DNA from: Onchidella celtica
Lineage: Eukaryota > Mollusca > Gastropoda > Systellommatophora > Onchidiidae
Reading direction: 5' to 3'
Length of the DNA: 64,000 bases
NCBI GenBank assembly: GCA_963931925.1
Contig: OZ007579.1
Span: 26,810,867 to 26,874,866, forward strand
In this document: in pieces, positions 22,541 through 34,600 of the stretch
Numbering within the stretch: the stretch's first letter is position 1
Layout: each line of letters opens with the position of its first letter
Translations under genes and position numbers: made by a program
The notes under the pieces: model-generated
Database searches by the model: none
What the model saw: the letters and a program-made list of their open reading frames with translations, nothing else
Told to the model about the DNA's origin: nothing

Positions 22541-22925
22541 TTTAACATCAAATTAAGGCATTTGGTAGTTGTAAATCATTTACCACCTGATTTACCAGAA
22601 AACATTAATTTAGTAGCAGAAACTGGACGAAATCAGGCTCAAGGTAAAAAACCAAATTGCTGAGAAAACCCCTCGAAGAGGGAAATATTTTTTCTATTGA
22701 AGTTGAGATTTGCTCATAAAATGAAAGATTAGCCATTTTTCTACCTTCAGTTAAAATATTTTGCTTGAAATTGTCTTAGAAATATTTTATTTTGATTTTA
22801 TAAAGAGACATAGAAATGCCACCTTGTACCTGATTTCGCCAGATCCATTCACAAATGTTATCAATAAAGCTTTGGCTATGGGTGGTCAAAACACGCGGAT
22901 CTATGTATCTTCATGTGCTGGCACG
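22540..22925. other. Non-coding stretch
   Basis: Nothing recognised. Confidence 0.45.
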
Positions 22926-22930
22926 GTAGC

Positions 22931-23065
22931 ATGACGTTTGGAGCACCAAAATTTTTAAAACATGACATTTGGAGCACTGCCTAAATCTAGATCAAACTGC
23001 AGTATGGCATTTGGAGCACTACCAAAAATTAATAAAATTTCAGTATGACATTTGGCGCACCTATA
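22931..23065. repeat. Spaced recurrent motif ATGACATTTGGAGCAC
   Basis: The motif or a one- to two-base variant occurs about every 32-50 bases (near 22931, 22962, 23002, 23042), with unrelated spacer between. A fifth copy is at 19727. The spacers are not repeats of each other, so this is not an ordinary tandem array. Confidence 0.7.
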
Positions 23066-23174
23066 CTGCTGCGGTTATTCGATTTCATTTTCACAGACTC
23101 ATATATATCAACATCAAGTCACAAATCTATTGAAAAAAAAATCTATCTTTTACACTCAAAAATTTTTGTTCTGC

Positions 23175-23205
<31 letters not shown>

Positions 23206-23206
23206 T
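23175..23206. repeat. (CAT)n microsatellite
   Basis: About ten CAT/ATC units. Confidence 0.92.
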
Positions 23207-24050
23207 GCTTCAAATATTGACCGTTTCGGATGTTACAGGTTTAACCTGCTTTGAATATTGAAATTTTATTTGGTCACCTGATCTTTCATACTTGCTGAAG
23301 GTTCTGCATGTCGACATGGCAAATCGACCACCTTTGCGAATTGTTAGAATTTAAACAAGCAAAGAGTTGACGAGTTCGTAATGGTTAATACTCACACAAA
23401 TTGCCAATACTGATTACATAGAAGCCCGGGAACGATTTGGGAAGTTATGTTTTAGAACCATCTATTCAAAAGGTGGCGTTCCATGTTGTTTCTAAAGCAT
23501 ATTATCATGATGATACAATAGATATTATAGATCTTTGCAAAATATTATTCCATTCCCTCTTTGACCTTCTTCGAAACAAATGAGCAGCAATGCTTGTATT
23601 ATTATTATTATAAAACCAATTGATTTACAGTGACGATTTTTCTAAATGTACGTATAAAAATTACTTGGCTAATTGTATGTAACATTTGGAAAAAAATATG
23701 AATAAGTCCATTTGCCATACCGTTGTATACAACATTATGTGGATTTTGAGGTTTTGTCATGAAAATGGTTTTCTCACTGGATCGAACACTTTTCACATGA
23801 GAGCTGAGTTTTGCAAATTCATCCAAGATGAAAGTTTTCAAAACATGCAGAAAATATTCATTGAAAAAAATTGTAAATGAAATAAAATAATAACAATAAA
23901 AAGAGATAAAATGGTTTATGGAAACAGATCTACAGACATCTGTTTACAATGCAGTCTTGCTGCCCTCTCAGTTAGAATAGCTAATCGACCATTCTGATGC
24001 CTCATGTGCAGAATGGGCTTTTATTTGAGCAGTAATTTTTGGTAGATAGG

Positions 24051-24668
24051 GCAATGGTTATGTTAACGTTGCCTTTGGCTAGACGACCCCAGGCAGTGGT
24101 TATGTTTAACATTGCTTTTGGATAGGCGTCTTCGGGCAATGGTTAGGTAGACGACCACAATCATACAATGGCTAGGTTTAACATTGCGTTAGGCTAGACG
24201 ATCACAGGCAATTATTAGGTTTAACGTTGCATAAGGGTAGGCAATCACAGGCAATGGTTAGGTAGACGACCATGTGCAATAGTTCATTTAGAATAGTTAA
24301 TCGACCAATCTGATGCTTCATTAACCCATGAAATGAACACGGTTAGGCTAGACGATCACAGGGAATAGTTAGGTTTAACCCTGCAGTTGGATAGACGACC
24401 GCAGACAATGTTAGGTAAATGACCACAGGCAATGGGTTAGGTACACCACCACGGGCAACGATTACATTAAACACTGCATTTAGCTAAATGACCACAGGCA
24501 ATGGTTATGTTTAACTTTGCGTTTGGCTAGACGACTACAGGCATTGGTTCGGTTTAACATTGCCCTTAGCTAGATGACCACAGGCAATGGTTAGGTTTGA
24601 CACTGCGATTGGCTAGCTAGATGACCATAGACAATGGTTAGGTTTAACATTGCGTTCGGCTACCCGAC
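24051..24668. repeat. Degenerate minisatellite, about 43-bp unit
   Basis: The recurring unit reads GGCAATGGTTAGGTTTAACA, then TTGCGTTTGGCTAGACGACC and ACA, with many substitutions and shortened copies that lack the middle (GGTTAGGTAGACGACC). Roughly a dozen or more copies over about 0.6 kb. Confidence 0.85.
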
Positions 24669-24918
24669 AGCAACAATCCTTTCGTTGGGGGATATCGCCA
24701 CAATAGGGCTGGTGGCGCAATGAGTCAGGATGTTTCGTTTGTTTTGACTCAGTATGTGAGGTCTTTCTTTCCACCAGCGAATTCAGAATAGTTTTGAAGC
24801 TTTCGAACTAGTGAGACATACATGTTTCGATCTCACCAGTGAGCGGGGCCGGGGCTAATTGATTGAGAGAATTTTGTTTTGCAATGCTATGACGTGATGT
24901 ACAAATATTAAACAACCC

Positions 24919-25380
24919 TCCTCCGTCCATCCGTCCACCCATTCGTCCACCCACCCATCCGTCCATCCATCCATCCATTCATCCTTTCTTCCATCTATCC
25001 ATCCATCCACCTATCCATTCATCCATCCATCCACCAATCCATCCATCCATCCACCAACCCATCCTTCCTTTCATCTATCTATCCATCCATTTATCCATCC
25101 ATCCATCTATCCATCCATCCACCCAGCCATCCATCCATCCATAGATTCCATCCCTTCATCTATCCACCCATCCATCCATCTATCCGTCCATCCATCCATC
25201 TAGCTATCCAGCCATCCATCCATCCACCCAGCCTTCCTTTCATCTACCCATTCATTCATAGATTCCATCTATCCATCAATTCATCCATCTATCCATCCAT
25301 CCATTCATCCATCCATCCACCCATCCTTCCTTCCATCTATCCATCCATCCATACATTCCGTCCATCCATCCATCCACCCA
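24919..25380. repeat. (CCAT)n tract with interruptions
   Basis: About 460 bases of CATC/ATCC units with CTTCCTTCCATCTAT and CCACCCA interruptions recurring at intervals, giving a loose higher-order pattern. Confidence 0.95.
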
Positions 25381-25660
25381 AGACTGCATAAATTTGACAA
25401 GTGGTTTCAATACTAATTTGCGTAAAAATGTTCACAGCCAGTGCAATACGTGATTCAACCCTCAGTTATTTACCAACTCAATCAACCAACCAATCAAGCA
25501 ATCAGTCAGATAATTGATAAACCAATTCAATTGTTGATCTAATATCTTCTTATTGTTTTTATTAAAAGACCCTTCCAAAATAATTTAGATCAAGAGATAA
25601 TAACATAATTTTGTCAAAGAAATGACTCGGCATTTTTAAAAAATATATTTTTAGCCTGAG
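25380..25660. other. Short non-coding gap
   Basis: Nothing recognised. Confidence 0.4.
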
Positions 25661-25688
25661 TCTTTATGACATGAAACACATGCGGGCC

Positions 25689-25842
25689 ATGAGGATAAGA
25701 ATGCCTGCATTTACTGCAGTCGGATCCAATAGAGAGCCGGCGCAGCCAGTCGAGATTAGCGTTGGTGGCAAGACAGAGCACTTCGTGGGACTCGATTCAG
25801 GTACATCCAAAGCTGTGGCAGCGCTGTTGAGAAAGCTATGAA
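25689..25842 (+). CDS. Orphan exon-like ORF, possible terminal exon, unknown function
   Basis: A 50-codon frame from ATG 25689 to TGA 25840-25842 stands out by GC content from AT-rich surroundings. The well-formed part begins after a possible splice acceptor, ATTTACTGCAG ending at about 25719, and reads through PAQPVEISVGGK and FVGLDSGTSK to a stop after LLRKL. No transmembrane or signal features. I do not recognise the family and no other exon is placed. It may be the last exon of a host gene whose earlier exons lie upstream, or a retained transposon piece. Confidence 0.35.
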
Positions 25843-25854
25843 AATTGGCAGGCA

Positions 25855-26560
25855 CCCTTTTTAGGTTTTCGTAATAAGAAAAAGAAAGGATAATTTGTAC
25901 TATTGTATTATAAAGCTGAGGTAAGTGACTGTATTTAGTGACATTCGGTCAAGGAGTCAAGGACTGATCTTTTGAGTTTTATAAATTTAGATTTGTTTTT
26001 ATCATCATTTCTCAATTCAAACTGATATATTTCGGACATACTGGCACCATCATGCGTTTGAGTTTGACTTTTACGGCGTGTCGGTACGATAACGGCCACT
26101 TTGCCACTTTGACTGTCTTTTTGGGCACTTTATTTATGTATGGTATTCAGAGCTTAATCAATTTAAATTTCACCAAAAAAAAAAAAAAATCCGTATAAAC
26201 TTTATTACATTGGTGAAATTCTCAAAAAGTGTTTTGTCTCGATTTGAAAAGCATATTGTAAATATAAACAAACGTTTTTAAATTAAGTTCCAGATCCTAT
26301 CCTCTTTCACAGAGGACAAAACACACCATGGATCGGGGTCAGAAAATAATTCTTTCATGGATCTGCAGGCAAAGTGCTATTTTCGGATATAATGCGTGAA
26401 GGCAACACATTATTCAGTTAAAATAGTAGGCCTACTATCATGAAACTGGAAAATGATGCTTTTTGGATACACAACCTAGTATTATAATAAGAAATTTTAT
26501 CATGTAATGAAGTGGTAGATGGGGAAGAGGTGTGTGTGTGTGGGGGGGGGGGGGGGGATA
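25855..26560. other. Non-coding stretch
   Basis: No gene. A G14 run follows GTGTGTGTG at 26531-26557. Confidence 0.45.
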
Positions 26561-26582
26561 AATCTTGTCTTGTGTTGTCTTG

Positions 26583-26753
26583 TTAGACCTTGTCCATCCA
26601 CTGCAGGATGTAGCCCTCCGCCAATGATCTCCATTCTTCTCTGTTTTCCGTACCGGGTACCTCTTCTCCATGCCTGGGTCCACCTATCTGCACAGAATCA
26701 TCTCTCCACAGACTCTTGGGACGTTCTCTTGTTCTCTTTCCTTTTCTAGATCT
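26583..26753 (-). pseudogene. LINE reverse-transcriptase C-terminal tail (decayed)
   Basis: A 56-codon minus-strand frame with a stop at 26583-26585 shows the closing signature of many non-LTR retrotransposon ORF2 proteins: an RPKSLWRDD block, then EEWRSLAEGYILQWMDKV at the end. The block normally follows the RT thumb and a zinc-knuckle region, which are absent. A truncated insertion tail. The match is by recall of the family pattern. Confidence 0.6.
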
Positions 26754-26759
26754 CCATTC

Positions 26760-27310
26760 GATGCAACGCCTTGTGTGATAAATCTACCGCTACAAATTTT
26801 GGTAAATTAACTGAAGAAAAGAAAGAAAGAATGCGCGTGAGCTGTGGCAGGGGCTAGAACATAGATATACACTACTGAGCTAGATTCCACGCGTCGCTTC
26901 GCCAGCCGTCTCTTTCCCTGCTTCCCGAGGCGAGGCGGAATGGTCCGTATTGAAACCCCATCTCACCACCGCAGCGTGGGCTGAGCGCTTGATGCTGGCC
27001 TAACCCAGCCTAGGTAATGGGTTGAAAAATAGCGGTGATTGTGATTGATTTTGTAGCTTTAATTTGATTGTGATTGATTTTGTAACTTTCATTTGTATAT
27101 AGTCACTCACAAACCATTTCCATACACTATGACATAAAATTGAATAAAATTCCTGGATTGAAAAAACAACAACAACAACAACAATAAACAACACCAGACT
27201 AATTCAACCGACACAACTCACCACAACTACAATGTAAAGCCAATGGTGTTAATGTGCATGGCACGGTGCGTGAGGGTGGGGTAAGCCTAGAAGGAAGACA
27301 ACGGATGATG
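26760..27310. other. Non-coding, partly GC-richer stretch
   Basis: 26860-27010 is GC-richer than its flanks but has no sustained coding frame that I recognise. Confidence 0.4.
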
Positions 27311-27495
<185 letters not shown>

Positions 27496-27680
27496 AAACA
27501 GACAGACAGATAAACCTTAGAGAGACAGAGAGCGAGACAGTGATAGAAACAGATAGAGATAGAGACGGATAGGGAGAGAGATATAGAGAGAAATAGAGAT
27601 AGTTAGATAGAGAGAGAGAGGGAGAGAGAGAGAGAGAGAAGCGAGAGAGATAAAATAGACAGATAGATAGATAGATAGGG

Positions 27681-27900
27681 ACAGATAGGATCAGATCAAA
27701 TCAGAAAAGATCAGATCAGAATAGATCCGAATAGATCAGACCAGATCTGAATAGCTCAGATCAGATCAGAATAGATCATATCAGAATAGATCATATCAGA
27801 ATAGATCGTATCAGAATAGATCATATCAGAATAGATCATATCAGAATAGATCATATCAGAATAGATCATACCAGAATAAATCAGAATAGATCAGATCAGA
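27681..27900. repeat. 15-bp tandem repeat
   Basis: The unit AGATCATATCAGAAT repeats with single-base variants, grading on the left into GATCAGATCA. It sits between two GATA microsatellites (27313-27495 and 27966-28098). Confidence 0.88.
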
Positions 27901-27965
27901 ATAGAAAGATAAGATAAATAGAATAGATAGATACAATAAATAGAATAGAGAGATGGAATAGGTGG

Positions 27966-27966
27966 C

Positions 27967-28042
<76 letters not shown>

Positions 28043-28098
28043 CAGATAGATAGATAGATAGATAGATAGTACACAGACAGACAGATAGTACACAGACA
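27966..28098. repeat. (GATA)n microsatellite
   Basis: About 30 GATA units with GACAGACA ends. Confidence 0.97.
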
Positions 28099-28309
28099 GA
28101 CAGATAGGCAGATAAACTTTCTCATAAACAAAGGCCTACACGCTGCTCCGTTTACCAACACGATGACTCAAATAATGAGTCGCGACCCACCCCGTGATGG
28201 CCGCCAGCGCCTTCTAACAATCCCATTCAGTCCCTGGTGTGTCTGGGCATTGGGCTAGACCCAGCAATTCGCCACGGTCTTTCCACATTATTGCCTATAT
28301 CATTTTGTG

Positions 28310-28440
28310 TGTGCGTGTGTGTGTTTTGAGATGACATGCTCACCTCAATCAGGCTAATCACATTGCACCATTCAACTGTTACATTGGTCTTGTTCTTTTT
28401 TCTTTGACTTACGAGTGTTTAAACGAAAACCCACATCCAC
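28310..28440 (+). mobile_element. Partial copy of MITE family M1
   Basis: Matches the 5' portion of 49300-49680: GTGTGTTTTGAG, a GACATGCTCAC block, TTGCACC, CTGTTACATTG and TTTAAACGAAAACCCACATCC. It ends exactly where family M2 (28442) begins. Confidence 0.7.
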
Positions 28441-28441
28441 T

Positions 28442-28817
28442 CACAGACTAATAAAATGCCCGGACTGGATGATCCCATTGTGTGACGTCACAAAACAGCG
28501 AAAGGTCCGCCATTTTAGGTTTACGGTTGCGACCGACGCTTCAGCATAGCTACAATGCAGCGGTCGCTAAAAGTCCATACGGTCATTATTTATAACAATA
28601 AAGAAAAGGTAGATGTAGACAATAAAATGAAAGGATAGGCAAGTTAATGCAATATTAATACATGTACAACCAATCTTGACAAATAAAAAGAAATTTATAC
28701 TGCAGATAGAACTAGAATCGGAATTTTCCGAGCCGCGGCCATATTGTTGGTTATACGGTCGCCGTTCGGGAAATTCCGTAAAAAACGACACAGCCGGAAG
28801 CTCGTGTTTCCAGTCTT
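28442..28817 (+). mobile_element. MITE family M2, truncated copy
   Basis: Starts CACAGACTAATAAAATGCCC and is collinear with the reverse complement of 51012-51371: TGGATGATCCCATTGTGTGA, GTCGCCGTTCGG and AAATTCCGTAAAAAACGA. Its last 30 or so bases are replaced by a T-run at 28817, so the second terminal repeat is lost. Confidence 0.82.
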
Positions 28818-28819
28818 TT

Positions 28820-30230
28820 TTTTTTTTTTAAGAGCTCAGATTGAAATGCGATTTTGAATGTATTCATTCAGTGCATGACTCAGTGATCACTAAATAAAGG
28901 AATAATAGGTAACTAATTCAACGAACAGAGATGAACAAATTCAATTTTTATAAATATATAGATGCCTATAGAGGTGTGTTTGTACATAGATACTCGAAGG
29001 AATTAAAAGTGAAGACTAAGGTAAATAAATAGATAAATAAATAAATAGATGAGTAAGAGAAAACATATATAACCAAGTAAATGAATACATAGCTATCTAT
29101 GGGGACTATCCTGGGGATCGGACCCAACTGATTCTTTTATATCCCAGAATTGTTAACAACTGAATTCTGTGTTGTCGGCCTTCTCGAACCCTCTAGGTCT
29201 TTAACATTATCAGAATTCAGTTTTAAACAGCTGGTACTGTAGAAATACAAACACAAGCCAATCATAATGATAATCAGTAAATATATATAATAAACCAAAG
29301 CAGAAGTTTTAAAAATACAGATTAAAAGAACAAACAGACATTTCAAAAAAAAAAAAAAAAATCCGTCTTCCATGTGCTACGTGTGTTCCCAGTGGTTTTA
29401 AATACTAAGAGGATGAGTCATCTATAAAATAATTAATGCAGATATGATGCATAATAGAGTCAATCGAGACAAGGAAAACAAAACAACAAAAAACAAAACA
29501 AAAAACAAAAAAATTAGAGGCTGCCACATGTGATCGCCACTACATGTTATTTAGATATTTTCTAACCAAATAATAATAATATACATTATCAGTAACCGAA
29601 TAATTATAGTATAATGTGACCGTGGAATAACTTGACTTTCATGCACCTTGGAATACCAAAATTTATTGCATTTTTCATCTTTTCCTCATTGCCCTTTTTT
29701 TTTTTTATCTCACTCACTCCCTCTCTCACATTTTTCAGTCATCCATTCTCTGATTTTCATCTCTGCCTCAGATGCCAGTTTCATGGCTGCCCCACCCCCC
29801 CCTCCTCTTTTTTTCTTTTCTTGATCTGTATTTCACTCGCTCATACAATAATATTTCCATTCATAATTAACGTTAATGGGGCCTGAGATGAGTTGAGGAT
29901 ACTGAGACATCTCATGGCGTACAAATAATAGCTATTCGATGAAATGTCCTCTATTCTTCCATTCTATTTCAAAGATATGGAAAATATTATTCATAGTTCC
30001 ATATTTCAGCTTACTTATACATAGCTTGGCTACTAATATAATATGATTTATAGTATTTATTTTCTTACTTGTACATTCGTTACAATCTTCTTTCACTATT
30101 CCAAAGAGTGCTGTCACCTCGTTCATGATTAATTTATGGCCTGTTTTCATGAGAATGACATTGGCTATAATTATTATTCCAAAATCCCCTGATTTTCTTA
30201 CAGTGAAAGAAGAAATGCTCTGTGTAGATA
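28820..30230. other. Non-coding stretch
   Basis: AT-rich, with a T-run, AATAAATAGATAAATAAA near 29025 and a CAAAACA-rich segment near 29480. No gene recognised. Confidence 0.5.
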
Positions 30231-30597
30231 ATAATAATAATAATGTATAGCATTTATATAGCGCATATCCATTTAAAATGCTCTATGCGCTTTACAGAAA
30301 CAACATGTCAACCACAGAGCAGAATGGAGCTGCCTGCGAAGCGCTCAACACACTGCACTGCTTCTTTCTCTCTCTCTGTCTCGCTCACTCTCTCTCTCTA
30401 TCTCAGAGCAAATTGTAACGCAGCCTGTTAGGCGCAGTTCACAACTCACAACAGTTCACAACTCACATCAGTTCACACAACACACAACTCAAATAATATT
30501 TGAATATTTATTAATAACAATATATATTTAATAATGAATAATAAATTCTGGCGGGGGGGGGGGATGATATGGATAAATTTTAATCTATTAATTTCAA

Positions 30598-30862
30598 TTT
30601 TCAATTTTGCCCGGGCAGCGGCCTTTCGGCCTGCTCTTTACGATTTCCAACTGCCAAGGTATCTTTAACGTGCGCAACGTGCACACGGGCCCTCCGAATT
30701 TTTTCGTCCTTATCCGAGAAGACTAGGTACTCGATCCTACCCCCCAATAGGACCAGGGATTTGAAAATATGAGAAAAATCCCAATTTCCAACATGCCTGC
30801 ACTGCCCGGGTTTAGAACCCGGGACCCTTGGCATGAGAGGCGAGCACCTTATCTAGTCTCTT
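30598..30862 (-). mobile_element. tRNA-derived SINE
   Basis: On the minus strand the head reads AAGGTGCTCGCCTCTCATGC followed by AGGGTCCCGGGTTCTAAACC, a pol III box-B-like motif (GGTTCTAAACC) in a tRNA-like context. The body contains CTTCTCGGATAAGGACG and CCCGTGTGCACG, a conserved stretch I recall from widespread invertebrate SINEs, possibly the Meta-domain group. The tail is AAAATTGAAAATTGAAATT. About 265 bases. Confidence 0.72.
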
Positions 30863-31274
30863 TCATTACAATAAGCACAATTTTCTGATGATTTTACTCG
30901 ATGGCCTGGGCATATTAATTATTATGTGTGCGGATTCGGGACAGGACGGGCCGGCGATATCCAAGCAGTAGGAGATCTACTATGAAACTAATGAAGGTTA
31001 AGTTTCAGGGCCCCTAATCCCCGGAGGGGCCCTAAAGAAACTTTTTTTTTTAATGTGTGAATTTTGGATGTTGCCCTATTGTCGATGGTTGTGAAGGGGC
31101 CCCATAACAGTTCAAGCTTCAGGGCCCCCCAAAAATATAGGTCCGCCACTGGACCCAGGAGGATAGAACTAGAACTCCACTCGTTCCAGTTCGTTCAGAC
31201 TGCAGTCCGACCGCTTCACGGCATACGGCTGATGCGGGGAAAAACGCGAGGTTTTGACCATTAAATTTTTACAA

Positions 31275-31446
31275 GGGCGCGACTCAAGGACGTCATAACA
31301 TCATTGTAGGCCCCTGGGCATATTCTTTTGTACTGCGGGGGATTTTCTTCCCCGTTTCAAAAACCAGTGTAAATTTGCATGCATGGGGCTCCCTTAACCT
31401 TGGGACCTAGCGGGCAACTATTCGGTTTTGCCTTTGTCTCTCTAGT
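31275..31446 (-). mobile_element. hAT-like MITE, copy 2
   Basis: Reverse-complement partner of 19145-19350, sharing TGCATGCAAATTTACA, GGTTTTTGAAACGGGG and a GATGTTATGACG end where the other copy has GATGTTAAGACG. Confidence 0.6.
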
Positions 31447-32099
31447 GCTGTTAAAGAAAGTGTGGCCCCACAATACTCTCCCTCAGCCTTAGTCTTAAAA
31501 ATTGCCCGACAAAAATTGTGGTTGTGGCTGTTTCCGAAAGCTACATGGAGCGTTAACAACAGCAACCACAACGCTTGCTGGCTGGCTGTCAGTCATGCCT
31601 TATCCAGATGGGTGGAAGGTCAAACTTTATTATTTGTTATTACATGTACTAGTAAATTGCCATCTCGACAGCCGTATTCATCAAACAATCAAAGAGCTGG
31701 TAAGGCCAGTGATCCTCCTAAAACAAACCTGACAAACAGTATAAACATTATTCAATACATGTACCTTCAATTTTAACCTGATACATATTGTACAATGTAA
31801 TAATTTATACGTTCTTGAACTCCGTGTTCCCATCGTGTCATCTGATTTAATATGTAGTGGGTAGGACTCAAATAGCCAATTTTCATATTATTAGTCTCAT
31901 TTTCTACTTGTTTTTTTTCCACAGAGGTGATCGGCATTACCTATGTGTACCCACTTCTCTCTCTCTCTTTCTTCCCTCTCTTTCTCTCCCGCCTCCTTCT
32001 CTCTCATTTCTGATCTAGAGTAGTAGAAAGTTTCCTATAATGATTCTTAGTCTTGCTACAGATCACAATCTCATGAGCGCAGAGGCACTACCCACCGAT

Positions 32100-32395
32100 T
32101 TCTGCGCCGGGAAGCGTAAGTTTGTTTTTTTCCGTACGAGCTTTAGCAAATTCAGGAGCGGGTCAGCAACAGACCCCACAAACACAGGACAGCTCCAACA
32201 TATCCCAGGGATTTTCGGTGACGTCCAGAATCATAACAGGCACAGTCCAGAGATTGCAGCACCCATGGCAGTGTTCGATAGGACGAGAAATCCCTTAGCC
32301 GATGACCTGTGTTTTTGGGTGTGTGTTGCTGCCCCGCTCCTGAATTTGCTAAAGTTCGTACGGAAAAAAATCACGCCTCCGGGAAACCGTACCAA
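32100..32395. repeat. Large imperfect inverted repeat
   Basis: The left arm (about 32105-32225) and right arm (about 32285-32395) are reverse complements with a short spacer. Shared text includes TTTTTTCCGTACGA, CTTTAGCAAATTCAGGAGCG and ACACAGG. Both strands therefore encode nearly the same short peptide, an artefact of symmetry. Confidence 0.85.
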
Positions 32396-32479
32396 AAACC
32401 GAACGTGTGTCAAAGTCAGACTTCCATACCCTCGGTTTGTCAAAGGGAGCACGAAAAAAGATCATGGTATTTTTCAACG

Positions 32480-32700
32480 TTTCAAATAAAAATTGCCTGA
32501 AACTTGGACAAACGCAATAGGTCGATAGAAAAGCGATTGAGTTAGATTAATTGATACTTGTGAAAATTTATTTCACAAGTTTTTAAACTGTCATTCGGTC
32601 CATCGTGTTGAGCGAAAATTTTTTTGAAAAGTGGGGGGGGGGGGGAATATTGCACCACAGAGAAATACACCCGCCACTAGTTTAGTTCTATCCAGGGTGA
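32480..32700 (+). repeat. Dispersed repeat family R3, copy 1, leading into (ATG)n
   Basis: Shares GGTCGATA, AAAGC, GATTAATTGATACTT/TTAGTTGACACTT, an inner TGTCATT and ATTGCACCACA with 44740-44905. It leads directly into GTTCTATCCAGGGTGAGAAA and the ATG microsatellite. Confidence 0.65.
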
Positions 32701-32708
32701 GAAAGGCA

Positions 32709-32831
<123 letters not shown>

Positions 32832-33678
32832 GCCACAAAACAAAACAAAACAAAAAATGGGTGACGGCCATTGAGAGTCATGACATTCAAGTAGCCGGAG
32901 TTCTGGAAGATGTCAGAAAGGTAAACGCCGAAACATCTAATGAAAGAATCCACTCTTCCTCCGAAGATCGTCATCTGTCTCCCTCCACCTGAGGAGTTTC
33001 TTACCACTTTTCATGTATTTGTTTATTAACTGACATTGAAATCATTCTTTGTCATTCGAAGGAATGACAACTGTAGAAGCCACATACAATTCCCCTCTCA
33101 CTTGGCAATCTGTCTCAAAAAGAAACAAAACAAAACGTTTTCAACTTTGGGTTGTATCACATAATAAAGATACTACCAGAAGCGACACAAGGCAGAAAGA
33201 TGTCATCAATTTTGACTACTCTGCGCCATTTTGGCTGAGATTAATTGTTCGTAACTAGGCAAGTGGGAAACGATGTTTAATGTACCATCAGAGAGTATGT
33301 ATTGAGAGAGAGAGATCTCGCTTCCTCCAAATTGCGAAACAAGGCCACGGCGGTAACAAGAATTGGAAGAGACCGTCCTCACCAAAGACACTGTGCGCAT
33401 CTGTTTACTGTGGTTTTTGGGGTTATCGAAACAATTAGGAGCCTTCTGCAAGCTCTTAGACAAAGTGGATATGTACAAACGGGTATTGTTTACCGCCTAT
33501 CAAGTCAAGTGAAGTTGTATTTCATTCAAAATGGCGGTGCACATACTTCCTGTAGTCATGAAAAATGGGCTTCTTTCGCTTCTGGTAGACCCCTTGTCTG
33601 TGGGTTGTACCGACTGACCACGAACAGCCAAGCTAATTTCAGAAAGGGAATTTTCTCTGTCACAAAAGTAATTATACA

Positions 33679-34264
33679 TCGTCACGGTCAGAACACAATT
33701 GCCTAAGTCATGTTGTGGTGTTGTTGTTGTTGTTTTTTAAATCAAAGAAAACCATTTACTTCGAATATAGTAGTAGCTGTTGTTGGGGGAGAGTAGTATT
33801 TTACATAGAAAGCTGTAGTTGAAAAGAGAACACAACTCAGTATTTTCTCTATCACTTTGTTTTGTCATTACTCTACGCTCCCCCAACAACAGTCTAAAAT
33901 GGTGATTTAGGTGGATGTGGGTTTTCATTTACAAACTCATAAGACAACGAAATAAAACAATTTTTCTGTTGAATCCGAGACACAGAATACCGAGACGAAC
34001 CATTCCTTCTTGATCCACTTTATGTCCACAACTTTGGTGCCTTATAAATAAGGTCAGTACAAGTCCTTCTAGTTCAGTTATGTTGTGGTGTAGCGCGCAT
34101 TGTTGTTGTGACATCGATGATACGCGCGCAGATCGTCGGACGGAATATGACGAAATGATTTGTCTCGGATTGAACGGTGCAACGTGACTTTCTGATTAAG
34201 GTAAGCATATTGTCTCAAAACGCCAAAGAAAATGGCTTAGGCAAGTGTGTTATCACCGTGACGA
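33679..34264 (+). mobile_element. MITE family M1, copy 1
   Basis: The ends are inverted: CGTCACGGTCAGAACACA then TTGCCTAAGTCATG on the left, and CTTAGGCAAGTGTG then CACCGTGACG on the right. Inside, CTGTTGTTGGGGGAG (33777) pairs with CTCCCCCAACAACAG (33877-33891) as a second stem. The reverse-complement copy is at 49300-49680. No coding sequence. Confidence 0.75.
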
Positions 34265-34513
34265 CATGTATCCACAGCCGCTGTTCTGCACCCAGACACG
34301 AACCCGGAAGAGTGGAGTTCTAGCCCAAGAATTTACGAGCCCCGGCCAATCGTCATTGAACCAACAACCAGGTGATGCGCTCACTAGTCGATTCCGACTT
34401 TTCAGAGCAATACTGTTAGTGAGGCGTTGCCTGTGATTTACCTTGAAACCGAAAACAGGTACGCTTGAATGCGAGGCTGCCATACATTTCCTTTCTTTTC
34501 CATTTTAGTTTCC

Positions 34514-34600
34514 GTCTCATTGTATCGTTTGGGTATTATTTGTTACGCGAGGCTTTGCTATATACAATTTTTTCTTTTTGCCAATTTTTGACTTTATAAA
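34514..34600 (+). repeat. Partial copy of the 8905-9470 inverted-repeat family
   Basis: Matches the outer part of that repeat, including TTTGGGTATTA, TTACGCGAGGCTTTGCTA and a TTTTTCTTTTTGCC tract, in the orientation of its right arm. Only one arm is present. Confidence 0.65.

Noticed and set aside
24051..24668. Telomere-like repeat because of TTAGGTTTAAC words
   Set aside because: The period is about 43, not 6, and TTAGGG is not repeated.
24919..25380. CRISPR-like array of repeats
   Set aside because: Tetranucleotide repeats without unique spacers, in an animal genome.
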